From NCBI RefSeq assembly GCF_013166655.1, contig NZ_JABKCA010000033.1, positions 1 through 53,833 on the forward strand: 53,833 bases of DNA, given 5' to 3'. Position 1 is the stretch's first letter. Every line of letters starts with the position of its first letter. The notes below the pieces were generated by a model that saw nothing but the letters and a program-made list of their open reading frames with translations, was not told the DNA's origin and searched no databases. Positions 1 to 7,929 of this stretch are shown here, one piece after another. The translations under genes and the position numbers were made by a program. The stretch is from Lentimicrobium sp. L6. GTDB lineage: Bacteria; Bacteroidota; Bacteroidia; Bacteroidales; UBA12170.

Positions 1-618
1 AATATTATCACTATTGATGCCATGGGAACTCAAACTGATATCGCCGATAAAATTATAGAAAGTGAAGCAGATTATATTTTAGCTGTTAAAGGAAATCAAG
101 AACAATTATTAGAGCATATAAAAGATGAGTTTCGTTTCGCAAAACAAATTGAAAAAAATGAAAATATTGATATAGGACATGGTAGAATCGAAACAAGAAA
201 ATGCAGTGTAATAACAGATTTTCAATTTATAGAGAACGATGATAACAAATGGAATAAATTAACTCAGATAGTTAAATTAGAATCAATTAGAGAGTTTAAG
301 AATAGCGATAAACAAACTAAAAAAGCATCCCGATATTACATTACCAGCAGGAATGATTCGGCTGAGAAGTATCAGGATTATATCCGTTCACATTGGGGAG
401 TTGAGAATAAATTGCATTGGACTTTAGATGTGGCGTTCTCTGAAGATTCCTCGACAAAAAGAAATAATAATACTGCTCAAAATAATTCTATACTTCTTAA
501 AATCGCTTTGAACTTACTGAAAAAAGAGAAATCAGAAAAGCAGGGAATAGCAGATAAAAGACTTAAGGCTGGTTGGAATGAAGAATATTTACTTAGGGTT
601 CTAAATACTAAAGTATGA
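1..618 (+). CDS. ISAs1-family transposase, C-terminal part
   Basis: This is a DDE transposase that cuts and moves its own IS. The reading frame is open from the first base and encodes N-I-I-T-I-D-A-M-G, which contains the first catalytic Asp of the family. The characteristic C-terminal block HWGVENKLHWTLDVAFSED follows near the middle of the visible part. The internal ATG at 22 is only a methionine within the catalytic core, not the true start. About half of the protein is missing to the left. No frameshift is seen, so this copy may be functional. It probably belongs to the same family as the transposase that starts at 53770. Confidence 0.88.
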   Translation, partial: NIITIDAMGTQTDIADKIIESEADYILAVKGNQEQLLEHIKDEFRFAKQIEKNENIDIGHGRIETRKCSVITDFQFIENDDNKWNKLTQIVKLESIREFKNSDKQTKKASRYYITSRNDSAEKYQDYIRSHWGVENKLHWTLDVAFSEDSSTKRNNNTAQNNSILLKIALNLLKKEKSEKQGIADKRLKAGWNEEYLLRVLNTKV

Positions 619-628
619 GTTTGCCCTG
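1..628 (+). mobile_element. ISAs1-family insertion sequence, right part only
   Basis: The window starts inside the transposase gene. The element ends at position 628 with GCCCTG. Read inward on the reverse strand its tip is CAGGGCAAACTCATACTTT. This pairs closely with the left tip of the second element at 53676 (CAGGGCGGACGCACACTTT), so both ends look like the terminal repeats of one IS type. The transposase stop codon lies inside the terminal repeat. The 5' half is outside the window. Confidence 0.8.
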
Positions 629-719
629 TCTTGGTCCCAAGATTAGTCTAATTTTATGGATTATTACTTCCAAGGCTATAAAAGAATGATAGAATCAAAG
701 TGTACAGTTATGATTTTTA

Positions 720-932
720 ACCAATACTGTCCAAAACAAGTTTTATATTCAAAAAGATTCTTCACTCATTGCATTTAGTTCAGAAAGACAACTCACTATT
801 AGGTGATGGGAAGGAAGAAGTGTTTTGCTTTTTGCAATATCAAAAGCAAGCCACTTCTCCTTTACCTTGCCAAAACGCCAGTCATTTCCATGCGTAGCGA
901 GAAATCTTTACTTATTATTAGGACGCAATTGA
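720..932. repeat. Dispersed palindromic repeat, copy 1 of 3
   Basis: About 213 bp, clearly related to 16436-16652 and 39087-39302. The outer arms are an AAAGATTCTTCACT-type sequence on the left and a GTCATT...GCGTAGCGAGAAATCTTT type on the right, which are complementary. The centre is a second hairpin around AAGTGTTTTGC and GCAAGCCACTT. This is the most diverged copy, with one mismatch and one wobble in the core stem. It fills most of the gap between the IS and the citrate lyase promoter, and no gene is seen in that gap. Confidence 0.8.
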
Positions 933-1057
933 TTCTTAACCTAAAAACCAAGGTGAAAAGTCCATGACTATTTATCAAAACTAAGCATTGTTAATATTTT
1001 AACACAAAATTGCCTTAATTGGGCTTTTCACTTATTTACCAACCGCTCAAATAGCTC

Positions 1058-1065
1058 TAATTTTG
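1058..1065 (+). promoter_or_regulatory. Predicted promoter of the citrate lyase operon (TAATTTTG)
   Basis: TAATTTTG is an exact match to the Bacteroidota -7 element TAnnTTTG. It is followed by GCGCAT and a T-run. This would start transcription near 1071, about 165 bases before citD, leaving a long leader that contains two tiny ORFs. The same AGCTCTAATTTTGC context recurs before the NADH dehydrogenase gene at 48461. Confidence 0.55.
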
Positions 1066-1133
1066 CGCATCTTTTTTTTGAAATACAAACTCAAAGAACA
1101 GAAATATTATTCTAAATTTTAATATTCAAATCA

Positions 1134-1240
1134 ATGAAACAAGCATGATTAAAATAATAATTAATCACATCTATTTGGCTATCCAGCAAAACGGCACCGA
1201 TAAACGTTATTATTATCATGCGGTTCCATCTGACCAATGA
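1134..1240 (+). CDS. Possible coupled leader ORFs ahead of citD
   Basis: Two very short ORFs sit in the operon leader. The first (1134-1148) encodes M-K-Q-A and stops in an ATGA that is also the start of the second (1145-1240, 31 codons). The second ends in another ATGA that contains the citD ATG at 1237. This head-to-tail overlap suggests translational coupling. The 31-residue product has no recognised domain. It could also be chance, because such short ORFs are common. Comparison with other citD leaders would decide. Confidence 0.3.
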
Positions 1241-1548
1241 AAATAAAATATAAACAGATGAAAATAACCAGAAAAGCACAAGCGGGTTCTTTCGAGTCCA
1301 GCGATATCCTTATCCTTGCAGCTCCTGTAGAGGAAGGCGAAGGTAGAGATATCCAAATTGAGTCGGGCGTATTTATGCAATACGGCGAAACCATAGAAAA
1401 ACTGATTCACCAAGTTTTAGATCAGTTTGAAGTAAACGATGTTCAATTACAAATTCATGATAAAGGTGCCATTGAACCAGTTATACTTGCAAGAATGGAA
1501 ACCGTGATGCAAAGAGCCCTCAATCAGCAAAAAGGTACCATGTATTAA
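1237..1548 (+). CDS. citD: Citrate lyase acyl carrier protein (gamma subunit)
   Basis: CitD carries the 2'-(5''-triphosphoribosyl)-3'-dephospho-CoA group to which the acetyl and citryl groups are bound during citrate cleavage. The family signature AQAGSFESSDILI is near the N-terminus, and a serine of this segment is the attachment site. The protein continues with the usual small alpha/beta fold and ends at 103 residues. Family members are about 97 residues. An internal Met at 1258 would give 96 residues and may be the real start; the ATGA overlap with a leader ORF supports 1237 instead. It is the first gene of citDEF-XG-C, with 19 bases to citE. Confidence 0.9.
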   Translation: MKIKYKQMKITRKAQAGSFESSDILILAAPVEEGEGRDIQIESGVFMQYGETIEKLIHQVLDQFEVNDVQLQIHDKGAIEPVILARMETVMQRALNQQKGTMY

Positions 1549-1567
1549 AACTCCCACAATTTTTACC

Positions 1568-2446
1568 ATGAAAAGAAAAAGAAGAACCATGTTATATATT
1601 CCGGGCAACAATCCAGCCATGTTGCTTCACGGAAGTGTTTACGGTGCCGATAGTTTGCTTCTCGATTTAGAAGACGCAGTGGCCCTTAACCAAAAAGATG
1701 CCGCTAGAAATTTGATTCAACAAATGCTCAAAAATGTGGATTATGGCAATACCGAGGTTTGCGTAAGAGTGAACCATCTAGATACTCCATTTGGAATGGA
1801 AGACCTAAAAGCCATTGTTCCATTGCAGCCAGATGCCATTCGTTATCCTAAAACCGAAACGGTGGAAGAGCTTCAAAGACTCATCACTTTGGTGGAGCAA
1901 ATTGAAGATGAGCATGGATTACCCCATGACCAAATGACCATTCATATCATGATTGAAACAGCTTTGGGTGTTCAGAATGTATTCGATATTGCAAAATATT
2001 CTAAACGTGTAGATGCCATCACCATTGGTGGACAAGATTTAACTGCCGATATGAATATTAAAAGCTCTAAGAATAGCTCTGGTATTGACTTAGCTAGAAA
2101 AATGATTGTAATGGCCGCTAAAGCCAATAGAATAGATGCCATAGATACCGTCTGGGCTGATATTGACGATGAGGAAGGCTTGAAACAAGAAACTGAATTC
2201 ATACGTCAGATTGGATTCTCAGGAAAAGCAGTCATTAATCCTCGACAAATAGACCCAATCCATGAAATATACACCCCTTCCGACGAAGAAATCCGTAAGG
2301 CTTATAGGGTAGTGAAAGAGTTCAACAAGAACGATGCAAAAGGTATTGGCGTTTTTGCCATAGATGGAAAAATGGTGGATGCACCCGTAGTCACAAGAGC
2401 CAGATACGTTCTGGAATTGGCAGGTGTAGATCATGCGAACATTTAA
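1568..2446 (+). CDS. citE: Citrate lyase beta subunit (citryl-ACP lyase)
   Basis: CitE cleaves citryl-ACP into acetyl-ACP and oxaloacetate. The 292-residue protein has the family start R-R-T-M-L-Y-I-P-G-N-N-P, the Mg2+-site motif LLLDLEDAV around residue 35, and the conserved TIGGQDLTADM segment in the second half. These belong to the HpcH/HpaI aldolase and citrate lyase TIM-barrel family. Its length matches enterobacterial CitE. The 3' end overlaps the citF start by 14 bases, which suggests translational coupling and equal synthesis of the two large subunits. Confidence 0.93.
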   Translation: MKRKRRTMLYIPGNNPAMLLHGSVYGADSLLLDLEDAVALNQKDAARNLIQQMLKNVDYGNTEVCVRVNHLDTPFGMEDLKAIVPLQPDAIRYPKTETVEELQRLITLVEQIEDEHGLPHDQMTIHIMIETALGVQNVFDIAKYSKRVDAITIGGQDLTADMNIKSSKNSSGIDLARKMIVMAAKANRIDAIDTVWADIDDEEGLKQETEFIRQIGFSGKAVINPRQIDPIHEIYTPSDEEIRKAYRVVKEFNKNDAKGIGVFAIDGKMVDAPVVTRARYVLELAGVDHANI

Positions 2447-4016
2447 TTTATTAGCGATGAATAAGAATAGTATAGGAAGAGAAATTCCAAAAAAGATAGA
2501 AGGCATTGGAGAACTAGAACCATATAGCGGTGCCTGGACCAAATTAAAAAAAGGTTGGATGGATGAGTTAACAAGCCCTCCACCAAATAAAGCCAAAATG
2601 CCTCATGCCGTTAAGCTTTGCGAAACGCTGGAAGAGGCCATTAAGAAATCAAATCCTAAAGATGGAATGACGGTTTCTTTCCATCACCATATGCGTAATG
2701 GAGAGAATATCTTGGTGAGATCTATCGATATTTTAGCCCAAATGGGAATTAAAGACATCACCTTGGCTTCTTCCTCTTTAAATGAGAGCCACAATTCCAT
2801 CATCAAATATTTAGAGGATGGTACCATTACTCGCATTTGGACTTCCGGAATTAGGGGCAAATTAGGACAAGCTATTTCATCTGGTATTATGGATACACCC
2901 ATCACTATCCACTCTCATGGTGGTAGAGTAAGAGCCATTCACACAGGTAAAATCTCCATTGACTTAGCCATTATTGCAGCTTCTGCAGCCGATGAAGAAG
3001 GAAATGCAACAGGTTCTATTGGCAAATCTGCTTTTGGTTCCTTGGGATATGCCCATATCGATTCACAATATGCCAAACAGGTAATGGTGGTGACTGATGA
3101 CTTGGTAGACTATCCTTGCTATCCGCTTTCTATTAAGCAGATTTATGTTGATTTTGTAGTGAAAGTTGATTCTATTGGCGACTCCTCTAAAATTGCCTCC
3201 GGAACGACTCGCATCACGAAATCTCCAATGGATTTGAGAATTGCCAAATTAGGTGCCGATGTGATTGAGCATTCTGGTTTCTTCAACGAAGGCTTCTCTT
3301 TCCAAGTGGGTGCTGGTGGTGCTTCTTTGGCCGTGGCTAAGTTTATCCGTGAAAAAATGAAGCGCAAAAACCTCAAAGGTAGTTTCCTTTTGGGTGGTGT
3401 GACTTCCTATGGAGTAGATATGCTCAACGAAGGATTATTCAAGACCATTTTCGATGTGCAATCTTTTGATGCAGCAGTGAGTACCTCCCTTTATAATAAC
3501 AAAAATCATATTGAAATTTCTGCTGGATACTATGCCAGCCCTTTCAACTGCGGTTGTGTAACCAATAAATTAGATATTGTGGTTTTAGGGGCTTTAGAGA
3601 TTGATTTAGACTTTAATGTAAATGTGATTACGGGAGCCAATGGTGAAGTGAGAGGCGCTTCTGGAGGACATAGCGACACCGCTTCTGGAGCCCAATTAAC
3701 CGTAGTGGTTTGTCCTTCGTTTAGAGGAAGAATTTCCACCATCAATAAGCGGGTACAAACCGTAGTTACTCCTGGAGAAACAGTAGATGTTTTGGTGACA
3801 GAGCGTGGAATTTGTGTGAATCCTATGAAACCAGAATTGGAAGAAAATCTCAAAAAAGCAGGACTCAATATCAAGAAAATTGAAGACCTTCAGCAAGAGG
3901 TTGAAAAGATAGTGGGAAAAGCCAAAGAGGTGAAATATTCCGATAAAATAGTTGGTTTAGTGGAATACAGAGACGGAACTATCGTTGATGTGATTCGACA
4001 AGTAATCGAAGACTAA
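2433..4016 (+). CDS. citF: Citrate lyase alpha subunit (citrate:acetyl-ACP transferase)
   Basis: CitF exchanges acetate for citrate on the acyl carrier subunit, forming citryl-ACP. The 527-residue protein has the CitF N-terminal block L-C-E-T-L-E-E-A-I-K followed by DGMTVSFHHHMRNGEN. Glycine-rich segments GEVRGASGGHSDTASGAQ and VTERGICVNP, typical of the family, follow in the last third. The chosen ATG overlaps citE. A second ATG at 2457 would remove only eight residues and is nearly as good. Length and domain order are normal. No transporter gene follows. Confidence 0.94.
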   Translation: MRTFNLLAMNKNSIGREIPKKIEGIGELEPYSGAWTKLKKGWMDELTSPPPNKAKMPHAVKLCETLEEAIKKSNPKDGMTVSFHHHMRNGENILVRSIDILAQMGIKDITLASSSLNESHNSIIKYLEDGTITRIWTSGIRGKLGQAISSGIMDTPITIHSHGGRVRAIHTGKISIDLAIIAASAADEEGNATGSIGKSAFGSLGYAHIDSQYAKQVMVVTDDLVDYPCYPLSIKQIYVDFVVKVDSIGDSSKIASGTTRITKSPMDLRIAKLGADVIEHSGFFNEGFSFQVGAGGASLAVAKFIREKMKRKNLKGSFLLGGVTSYGVDMLNEGLFKTIFDVQSFDAAVSTSLYNNKNHIEISAGYYASPFNCGCVTNKLDIVVLGALEIDLDFNVNVITGANGEVRGASGGHSDTASGAQLTVVVCPSFRGRISTINKRVQTVVTPGETVDVLVTERGICVNPMKPELEENLKKAGLNIKKIEDLQQEVEKIVGKAKEVKYSDKIVGLVEYRDGTIVDVIRQVIED

Positions 4017-4029
4017 AAACTTGCTTTTA

Positions 4030-4066
4030 GCTGTTTGCTGTTAGCAATTAGCCAACAGCAAACAGC
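4030..4066. repeat. Hairpin in the citF-citXG spacer
   Basis: A 16-bp inverted repeat (GCTGTTTGCTGTTAGC and GCCAACAGCAAACAGC) with one mismatch surrounds a 5-base AATTA loop. It starts 14 bases after the citF stop and ends 13 bases before the citXG ATG at 4080. No T-run follows, so it is more likely an RNA-processing or stability hairpin than a terminator. It may lower expression of the maturation genes relative to the subunit genes. Confidence 0.7.
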
Positions 4067-4079
4067 AAATAGCCAATAC

Positions 4080-5441
4080 ATGAGTAAAGAACTCCATAAA
4101 ATACTTCAAGCTCGGGAGGACAGAGCCCATAAGCGTAATGCCATTGCGGCCACCGCAAATGCTTCTGTGAGCCTGAGCTTGAATATTCCTTCTTATCCAA
4201 AACACAATGCGCTTTGCCGCCAAGTGTTTCCATGGATAGTGGACGAATTGAAAATCCATCTTTTGGCCCATCGGGTGGAATTGGGAACAGAAGAAATGAT
4301 TATAGATGAGGCTGGATTACTCTATTTGGTGGCTATAGAGGAGTCTGATGATTTAAAATTGCTCAAAAATATCACCGAAAGCTTCGAAAGCAATCACTCT
4401 GTTTCTAGAATACTAGATGTGGATGTGTATGACGAGCAGGCCAAGCCAGTGAGTTCTGGAAAGAAAAAGCCTTGTATCATTTGCAAAGACAGTTCTGCCG
4501 TAGAATGTATGCGCGAAGGCAGGCATGACTACGAAGAATTGAGAGCAAAAATGTTTAGCATGTTGGAGGACTATAAAGACCAACACAGCGCCCTAGAAAT
4601 CTCCGAGAAATTGAGTGAGTTATGTAGCCGCGCCCTTCTCTACGAAGTGAGCTTGTCGCCTAAGCCCGGCCTCGTGGACTATTATAACTCTGGTGCGCAT
4701 AAAGACATGAACTATTATAGTTTTCTTAATTCTACAGCAGCATTGGCACCGCTTTGGAAGGATTTTGCTTTAGCCGCTTGGAAAGAAGATGTGGACTTAT
4801 CTACTGCTTTGAGTCAGATTAGAGTTTTGGGGTTAAAGGCAGAACAAAGAATGTTTGCTGCTACCCGAAATGTAAATACCCAAAAAGGCTTAATATTTCT
4901 GCTAGGAATTGCTGTATTTAGCATTTCCTATTTGACTAAAATGGCTCAAGAACTCAGTGAGCAAAACATCAGAAATTGCATTAGAAGCATTTGTCAAGAT
5001 ATGGTGAATACCGAATTGACGGCCTCCTCAAAAAAACAAGTTTCTCATGGTGAAAAAACCTTCCAAAAATACGGAATAAAAGGTGCAGGAGCCAGATATG
5101 AAGCTCAAGAAGGATTTCCTGTGGTTTTTGAAACCGCACTTCCCTTCTTAGAATCACATAGGGAGAAATTGGATTTTCAGAACAAAGAAACCATGGGAGA
5201 GCTCTTATCTCAAACGCTTTTAAATATCATGGCTAATACCAATGATTCCAATGTTTTATACCGCAAAGGCTCCAAGATAGCAGAAGAATTAAAGAAATTG
5301 GCTTCAGAAGCCCTCCTCAACAAGGATAATTATAATAAATTAGCCAGCTTTTGTAGTGAAGAGCAAATTTCGCCAGGTGGAAGTGCCGACATGTTGGCTG
5401 TCACCATGTTTTTCTATGATGTGAAACAAGAAATAGTTTGA
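4080..5441 (+). CDS. citXG: CitX-CitG fusion, citrate lyase prosthetic group synthesis and transfer
   Basis: The N-terminal ~155 residues match CitX, which transfers the triphosphoribosyl-dephospho-CoA group onto apo-CitD. They include the S-L-S-L-N-I-P segment and the cysteine-rich end CIICKDSSAVECMREGRH. The C-terminal ~290 residues match CitG, which makes the group from ATP and dephospho-CoA. The CitG signatures SPKPGLVDYYNSGAHKDM and ISPGGSADMLAVTMF are present. Fused CitXG proteins are known in other citrate fermenters. An upstream in-frame ATG at 4035 lies in the spacer hairpin and encodes an unlikely L-L-A-I-S-Q-Q-Q extension, so 4080 is chosen. citC follows three bases after the stop. 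Confidence 0.9.
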   Translation: MSKELHKILQAREDRAHKRNAIAATANASVSLSLNIPSYPKHNALCRQVFPWIVDELKIHLLAHRVELGTEEMIIDEAGLLYLVAIEESDDLKLLKNITESFESNHSVSRILDVDVYDEQAKPVSSGKKKPCIICKDSSAVECMREGRHDYEELRAKMFSMLEDYKDQHSALEISEKLSELCSRALLYEVSLSPKPGLVDYYNSGAHKDMNYYSFLNSTAALAPLWKDFALAAWKEDVDLSTALSQIRVLGLKAEQRMFAATRNVNTQKGLIFLLGIAVFSISYLTKMAQELSEQNIRNCIRSICQDMVNTELTASSKKQVSHGEKTFQKYGIKGAGARYEAQEGFPVVFETALPFLESHREKLDFQNKETMGELLSQTLLNIMANTNDSNVLYRKGSKIAEELKKLASEALLNKDNYNKLASFCSEEQISPGGSADMLAVTMFFYDVKQEIV

Positions 5442-5444
5442 AAA

Positions 5445-6524
5445 ATGAATTTTGAAGATACAGATTTTAGATACGAATATTTAGATATAGAAAATCCTTA
5501 TGATGTAAAGTTGGTCAACAACTTTTTAAAGGATAAGGGTTACGATTATCTTTCGGAAGCTATAGACTCTACAGTGATTCTATATAATTTAAATGATGAA
5601 TTGATAGGCACTGGTTCTTTTAAAAACCAGACCCTAAAGTATGTGGTTGTGGCTGATAAATTTCGCGAAACCACCGCTTTTCCATTAATCGTATCCTATC
5701 TTTCCGATAAGATTTTGGCTAACAATAAACGTTGCTTTGTTTTCACAAAACCTGAAACTGCGGTATTATTCGAAGGCCTAGGGTTTAAAGAAATCACCAG
5801 AGCGGAACCACTATTTTCAGTTTTAGAGTTTGGCTACGAATCCATCAAAACCTATCAGAAAAATCTATTAAAACGTAAAGTTGAAACCAAGACTGAGGAT
5901 GTAGCCACCATTGTGGTCAACTGTAATCCTTTTACTTTAGGTCACCAATATTTAATTGAAAAAGCTGCTGCTGAAAACGAAATAGTATATCTGTTTGTGG
6001 TGGAGGAAGACCTATCTGCTTTCCCTTATGAGGCCAGAATAAAAATGATTAAAGAAGGCATTGCACACCTCGATAATGTAGTGATCATAGGAACAGGTCC
6101 TTATATTGTTTCTGGTGCCATCTTCCCTAATTATTTCTTGAAATTAGAGTCTTGGAACTTGATTTCGGAGAAGCAAGCCGAAGTAGATGTGAAGATTTTC
6201 GCCCAATATATAGTGCCTACTCTAGGTATCAAAAAACGCTATGTGGGAACAGAGCATTATTGCCGAACTACTAGAGCCTATAATGAAGCCATGAAGAAGA
6301 TACTTCCAAAAGTGGGCTGTGAAGTATTCGAGGTAGATAGAAAAACCATAGGCATGGTCACCGAAGGCGAGAACAAAAACTGTATCAGCGCTTCCAAAGT
6401 CCGATTAGCCATGAAAGAAGGCCGCTATAAAGAAATCCAGGACTTTATACCAGAAGTCACCAAGAAATTTCTAGAATCCCCGGAGTCTGCTGAAATTTGG
6501 GAAAAGTTGAAGTTTGTGGATTAG
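5445..6524 (+). CDS. citC: [Citrate (pro-3S)-lyase] ligase
   Basis: CitC activates citrate lyase by acetylating the thiol of the CitD prosthetic group with acetate and ATP. The 359-residue protein has an N-terminal GNAT-like domain (about 1-125) and a C-terminal nucleotidyltransferase domain. That domain carries the T/HxGH-type motif N-P-F-T-L-G-H near residue 165 and the second ATP motif C-I-S-A-S-K-V-R near residue 320. It is the last gene of the operon. No clear intrinsic terminator follows. Confidence 0.93.
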   Translation: MNFEDTDFRYEYLDIENPYDVKLVNNFLKDKGYDYLSEAIDSTVILYNLNDELIGTGSFKNQTLKYVVVADKFRETTAFPLIVSYLSDKILANNKRCFVFTKPETAVLFEGLGFKEITRAEPLFSVLEFGYESIKTYQKNLLKRKVETKTEDVATIVVNCNPFTLGHQYLIEKAAAENEIVYLFVVEEDLSAFPYEARIKMIKEGIAHLDNVVIIGTGPYIVSGAIFPNYFLKLESWNLISEKQAEVDVKIFAQYIVPTLGIKKRYVGTEHYCRTTRAYNEAMKKILPKVGCEVFEVDRKTIGMVTEGENKNCISASKVRLAMKEGRYKEIQDFIPEVTKKFLESPESAEIWEKLKFVD

Positions 6525-6707
6525 GATTTTCAAGTTTCTATTCATTCTCTTTGTGTTTTTCTTATTGTTGAAGATGAAACTGTATTCTAATTCTTTACTT
6601 ATCAAGATTAGCTAACCATCTATTAGCATATCCTTATGGTAGGATATATCCAGCAGGGTTTTACAAATCAGGCGTTTAATGGAATTATAGTTTAAAACAT
6701 GATCTGC

Positions 6708-6728
6708 CATCGGAAAACATTTCCGATG
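6708..6728. repeat. Short hairpin element, copy 1 (CATCGGAAA-ACA-TTTCCGATG)
   Basis: A perfect 9-bp stem with a 3-base loop is followed by AAGCAGCTTGTCCAAACC. The element at 14547 has a similar stem and a similar tail (GAGCTGCACGCCCAAAACC). The stem differs from the GCCGG...CCGGC versions at 39370, 42683 and 42959 by paired changes, as expected for a structure-conserved repeat. Confidence 0.7.
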
Positions 6729-6852
6729 AAGCAGCTTGTCCAAACCAAGAAAACCTTAAGGTTATTAATCTTCCACATCTAAAGCATAGCAAATATCAAT
6801 ACTTTTCTGTATTTCATGACCTGTAACAATGCTCATTTGTTCAATTTTTATG

Positions 6853-6880
6853 ATATATATATATATATATATATATATAT
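6853..6880. repeat. AT dinucleotide tract, 14 units
   Basis: An uninterrupted run of 14 AT dinucleotides lies about 225 bases upstream of the META-like secreted protein gene. Such tracts can change length by slippage. There is no gene in it, so any effect would be on DNA structure or transcription. Confidence 0.9.
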
Positions 6881-7104
6881 CTGATTTACTATCATTTACA
6901 AACTTGTATAGTTGTTTAATTTTATTTACTTTTGAATTTATTATATATACTGTAAATGTACTAGTCGCTATTTTATATGGGCAGCAACTGTTATTTACTT
7001 AATGATTATAGCGGTTTGATTAGCATTAATGCCATAATTGGCTACAGTAAGGATAGAATAATGGTTTTTATATAGAATCTATAAATAGCACAAAAAAATA
7101 TGTC

Positions 7105-7824
7105 ATGAGAAAATTTATCCTATTTACATTAATCTTTAGCGGACTTATTGCAAATGCGCAACAAGACGAGCTCATTAATCATCTCTGGTATTTGCAAAAA
7201 CTCATTATCAATGATGTGGAATATGTGACTCCCATCAACGAAGAAGTAAGTGAGGTGAGTACTCAGTTTGGTGATAACTATCTAATGACCGGTGTTTGCA
7301 ATGGCTTTGGTGGAGAAGTGGAGTTTGATGACACGGGAATGGGATTTACTTTATCCGATGTTTCTGTAACATTAATGGATTGCGCCATGAGTGAAAATTC
7401 TGAATTTGAATCTCAATACTTTTGGCAGTTCTTCTATGTGGGGACTGAATTAGCACAGCCTTATAGTTACTACATAGTTGATGAAAATGATTACCTCATG
7501 CTAACAATTAATAACTCACTCGGTCGCCAAGCTATTTATCATTCTCAGAACACGGTGTCAGTATCCCCAATAAATCAGAACAAATCAGAACTTAGCATTT
7601 ATCCCAATCCTGCAACTAAGCATTTAAATATTCAAAACATGAGTAACATTGGCTTATGGTCAGTAAATATGACGAATCTACTAGGGCAACAAGTATTCAA
7701 AAAAACACTTAATCATCAGGAATTAAACATAGATGTTTCAAATCTAAATAAAGGCGTTTATCTTATTAGGCTTTATGATGAAAATGAGATTGTTCTTTAT
7801 ACAGAGAAAATAATTATAGAATAA
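7105..7824 (+). CDS. Secreted META-like domain protein with T9SS sorting domain
   Basis: The 239-residue protein starts with a Sec signal peptide (F-I-L-F-T-L-I-F-S-G-L-I-A-N-A-Q). Residues about 24-145 resemble a META/HslJ-type domain, with L-W-Y-L, the GVCNGFGGEVEF block, a T-L-M-D-C-A turn and an E-x-x-Y-F segment. Residues about 160-239 form a type A T9SS sorting domain (LSIYPNPATKHLNIQN, ending K-I-I-I-E). It is therefore expected to be exported across the outer membrane. Its function is unknown. META domains occur in heat-inducible lipoproteins and in inhibitor-like proteins. It stands alone between two intergenic regions. Confidence 0.75.
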   Translation: MRKFILFTLIFSGLIANAQQDELINHLWYLQKLIINDVEYVTPINEEVSEVSTQFGDNYLMTGVCNGFGGEVEFDDTGMGFTLSDVSVTLMDCAMSENSEFESQYFWQFFYVGTELAQPYSYYIVDENDYLMLTINNSLGRQAIYHSQNTVSVSPINQNKSELSIYPNPATKHLNIQNMSNIGLWSVNMTNLLGQQVFKKTLNHQELNIDVSNLNKGVYLIRLYDENEIVLYTEKIIIE

Positions 7825-7929
7825 GCTTGTATTATAAATAGAAATCTAAATGTATTTTATCCTAAAGCTGAGAGGATGGTTTTATCTCTTGTTTTGAGTG
7901 GAGAGGCTGAGCTACTGTTTTAAAATACA

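Larger units (their letters stand above)
6525..7104. other. Gene-free spacer with a palindrome and an AT microsatellite
   Basis: No coding region is supported in these 580 bases. They contain a hairpin at 6708-6728 and a pure AT tract at 6853-6880, described separately. A weak 6-bp inverted repeat (ATATCC...GGATAT) lies near 6628-6650. No convincing TAnnTTTG promoter was found directly before the next gene. Confidence 0.6.

Noticed and set aside
6853-6880. AT tract as a phase-variation switch
   Set aside because: It lies about 225 bases upstream of any coding region and outside any promoter element that could be recognised, so a switch role has no support.
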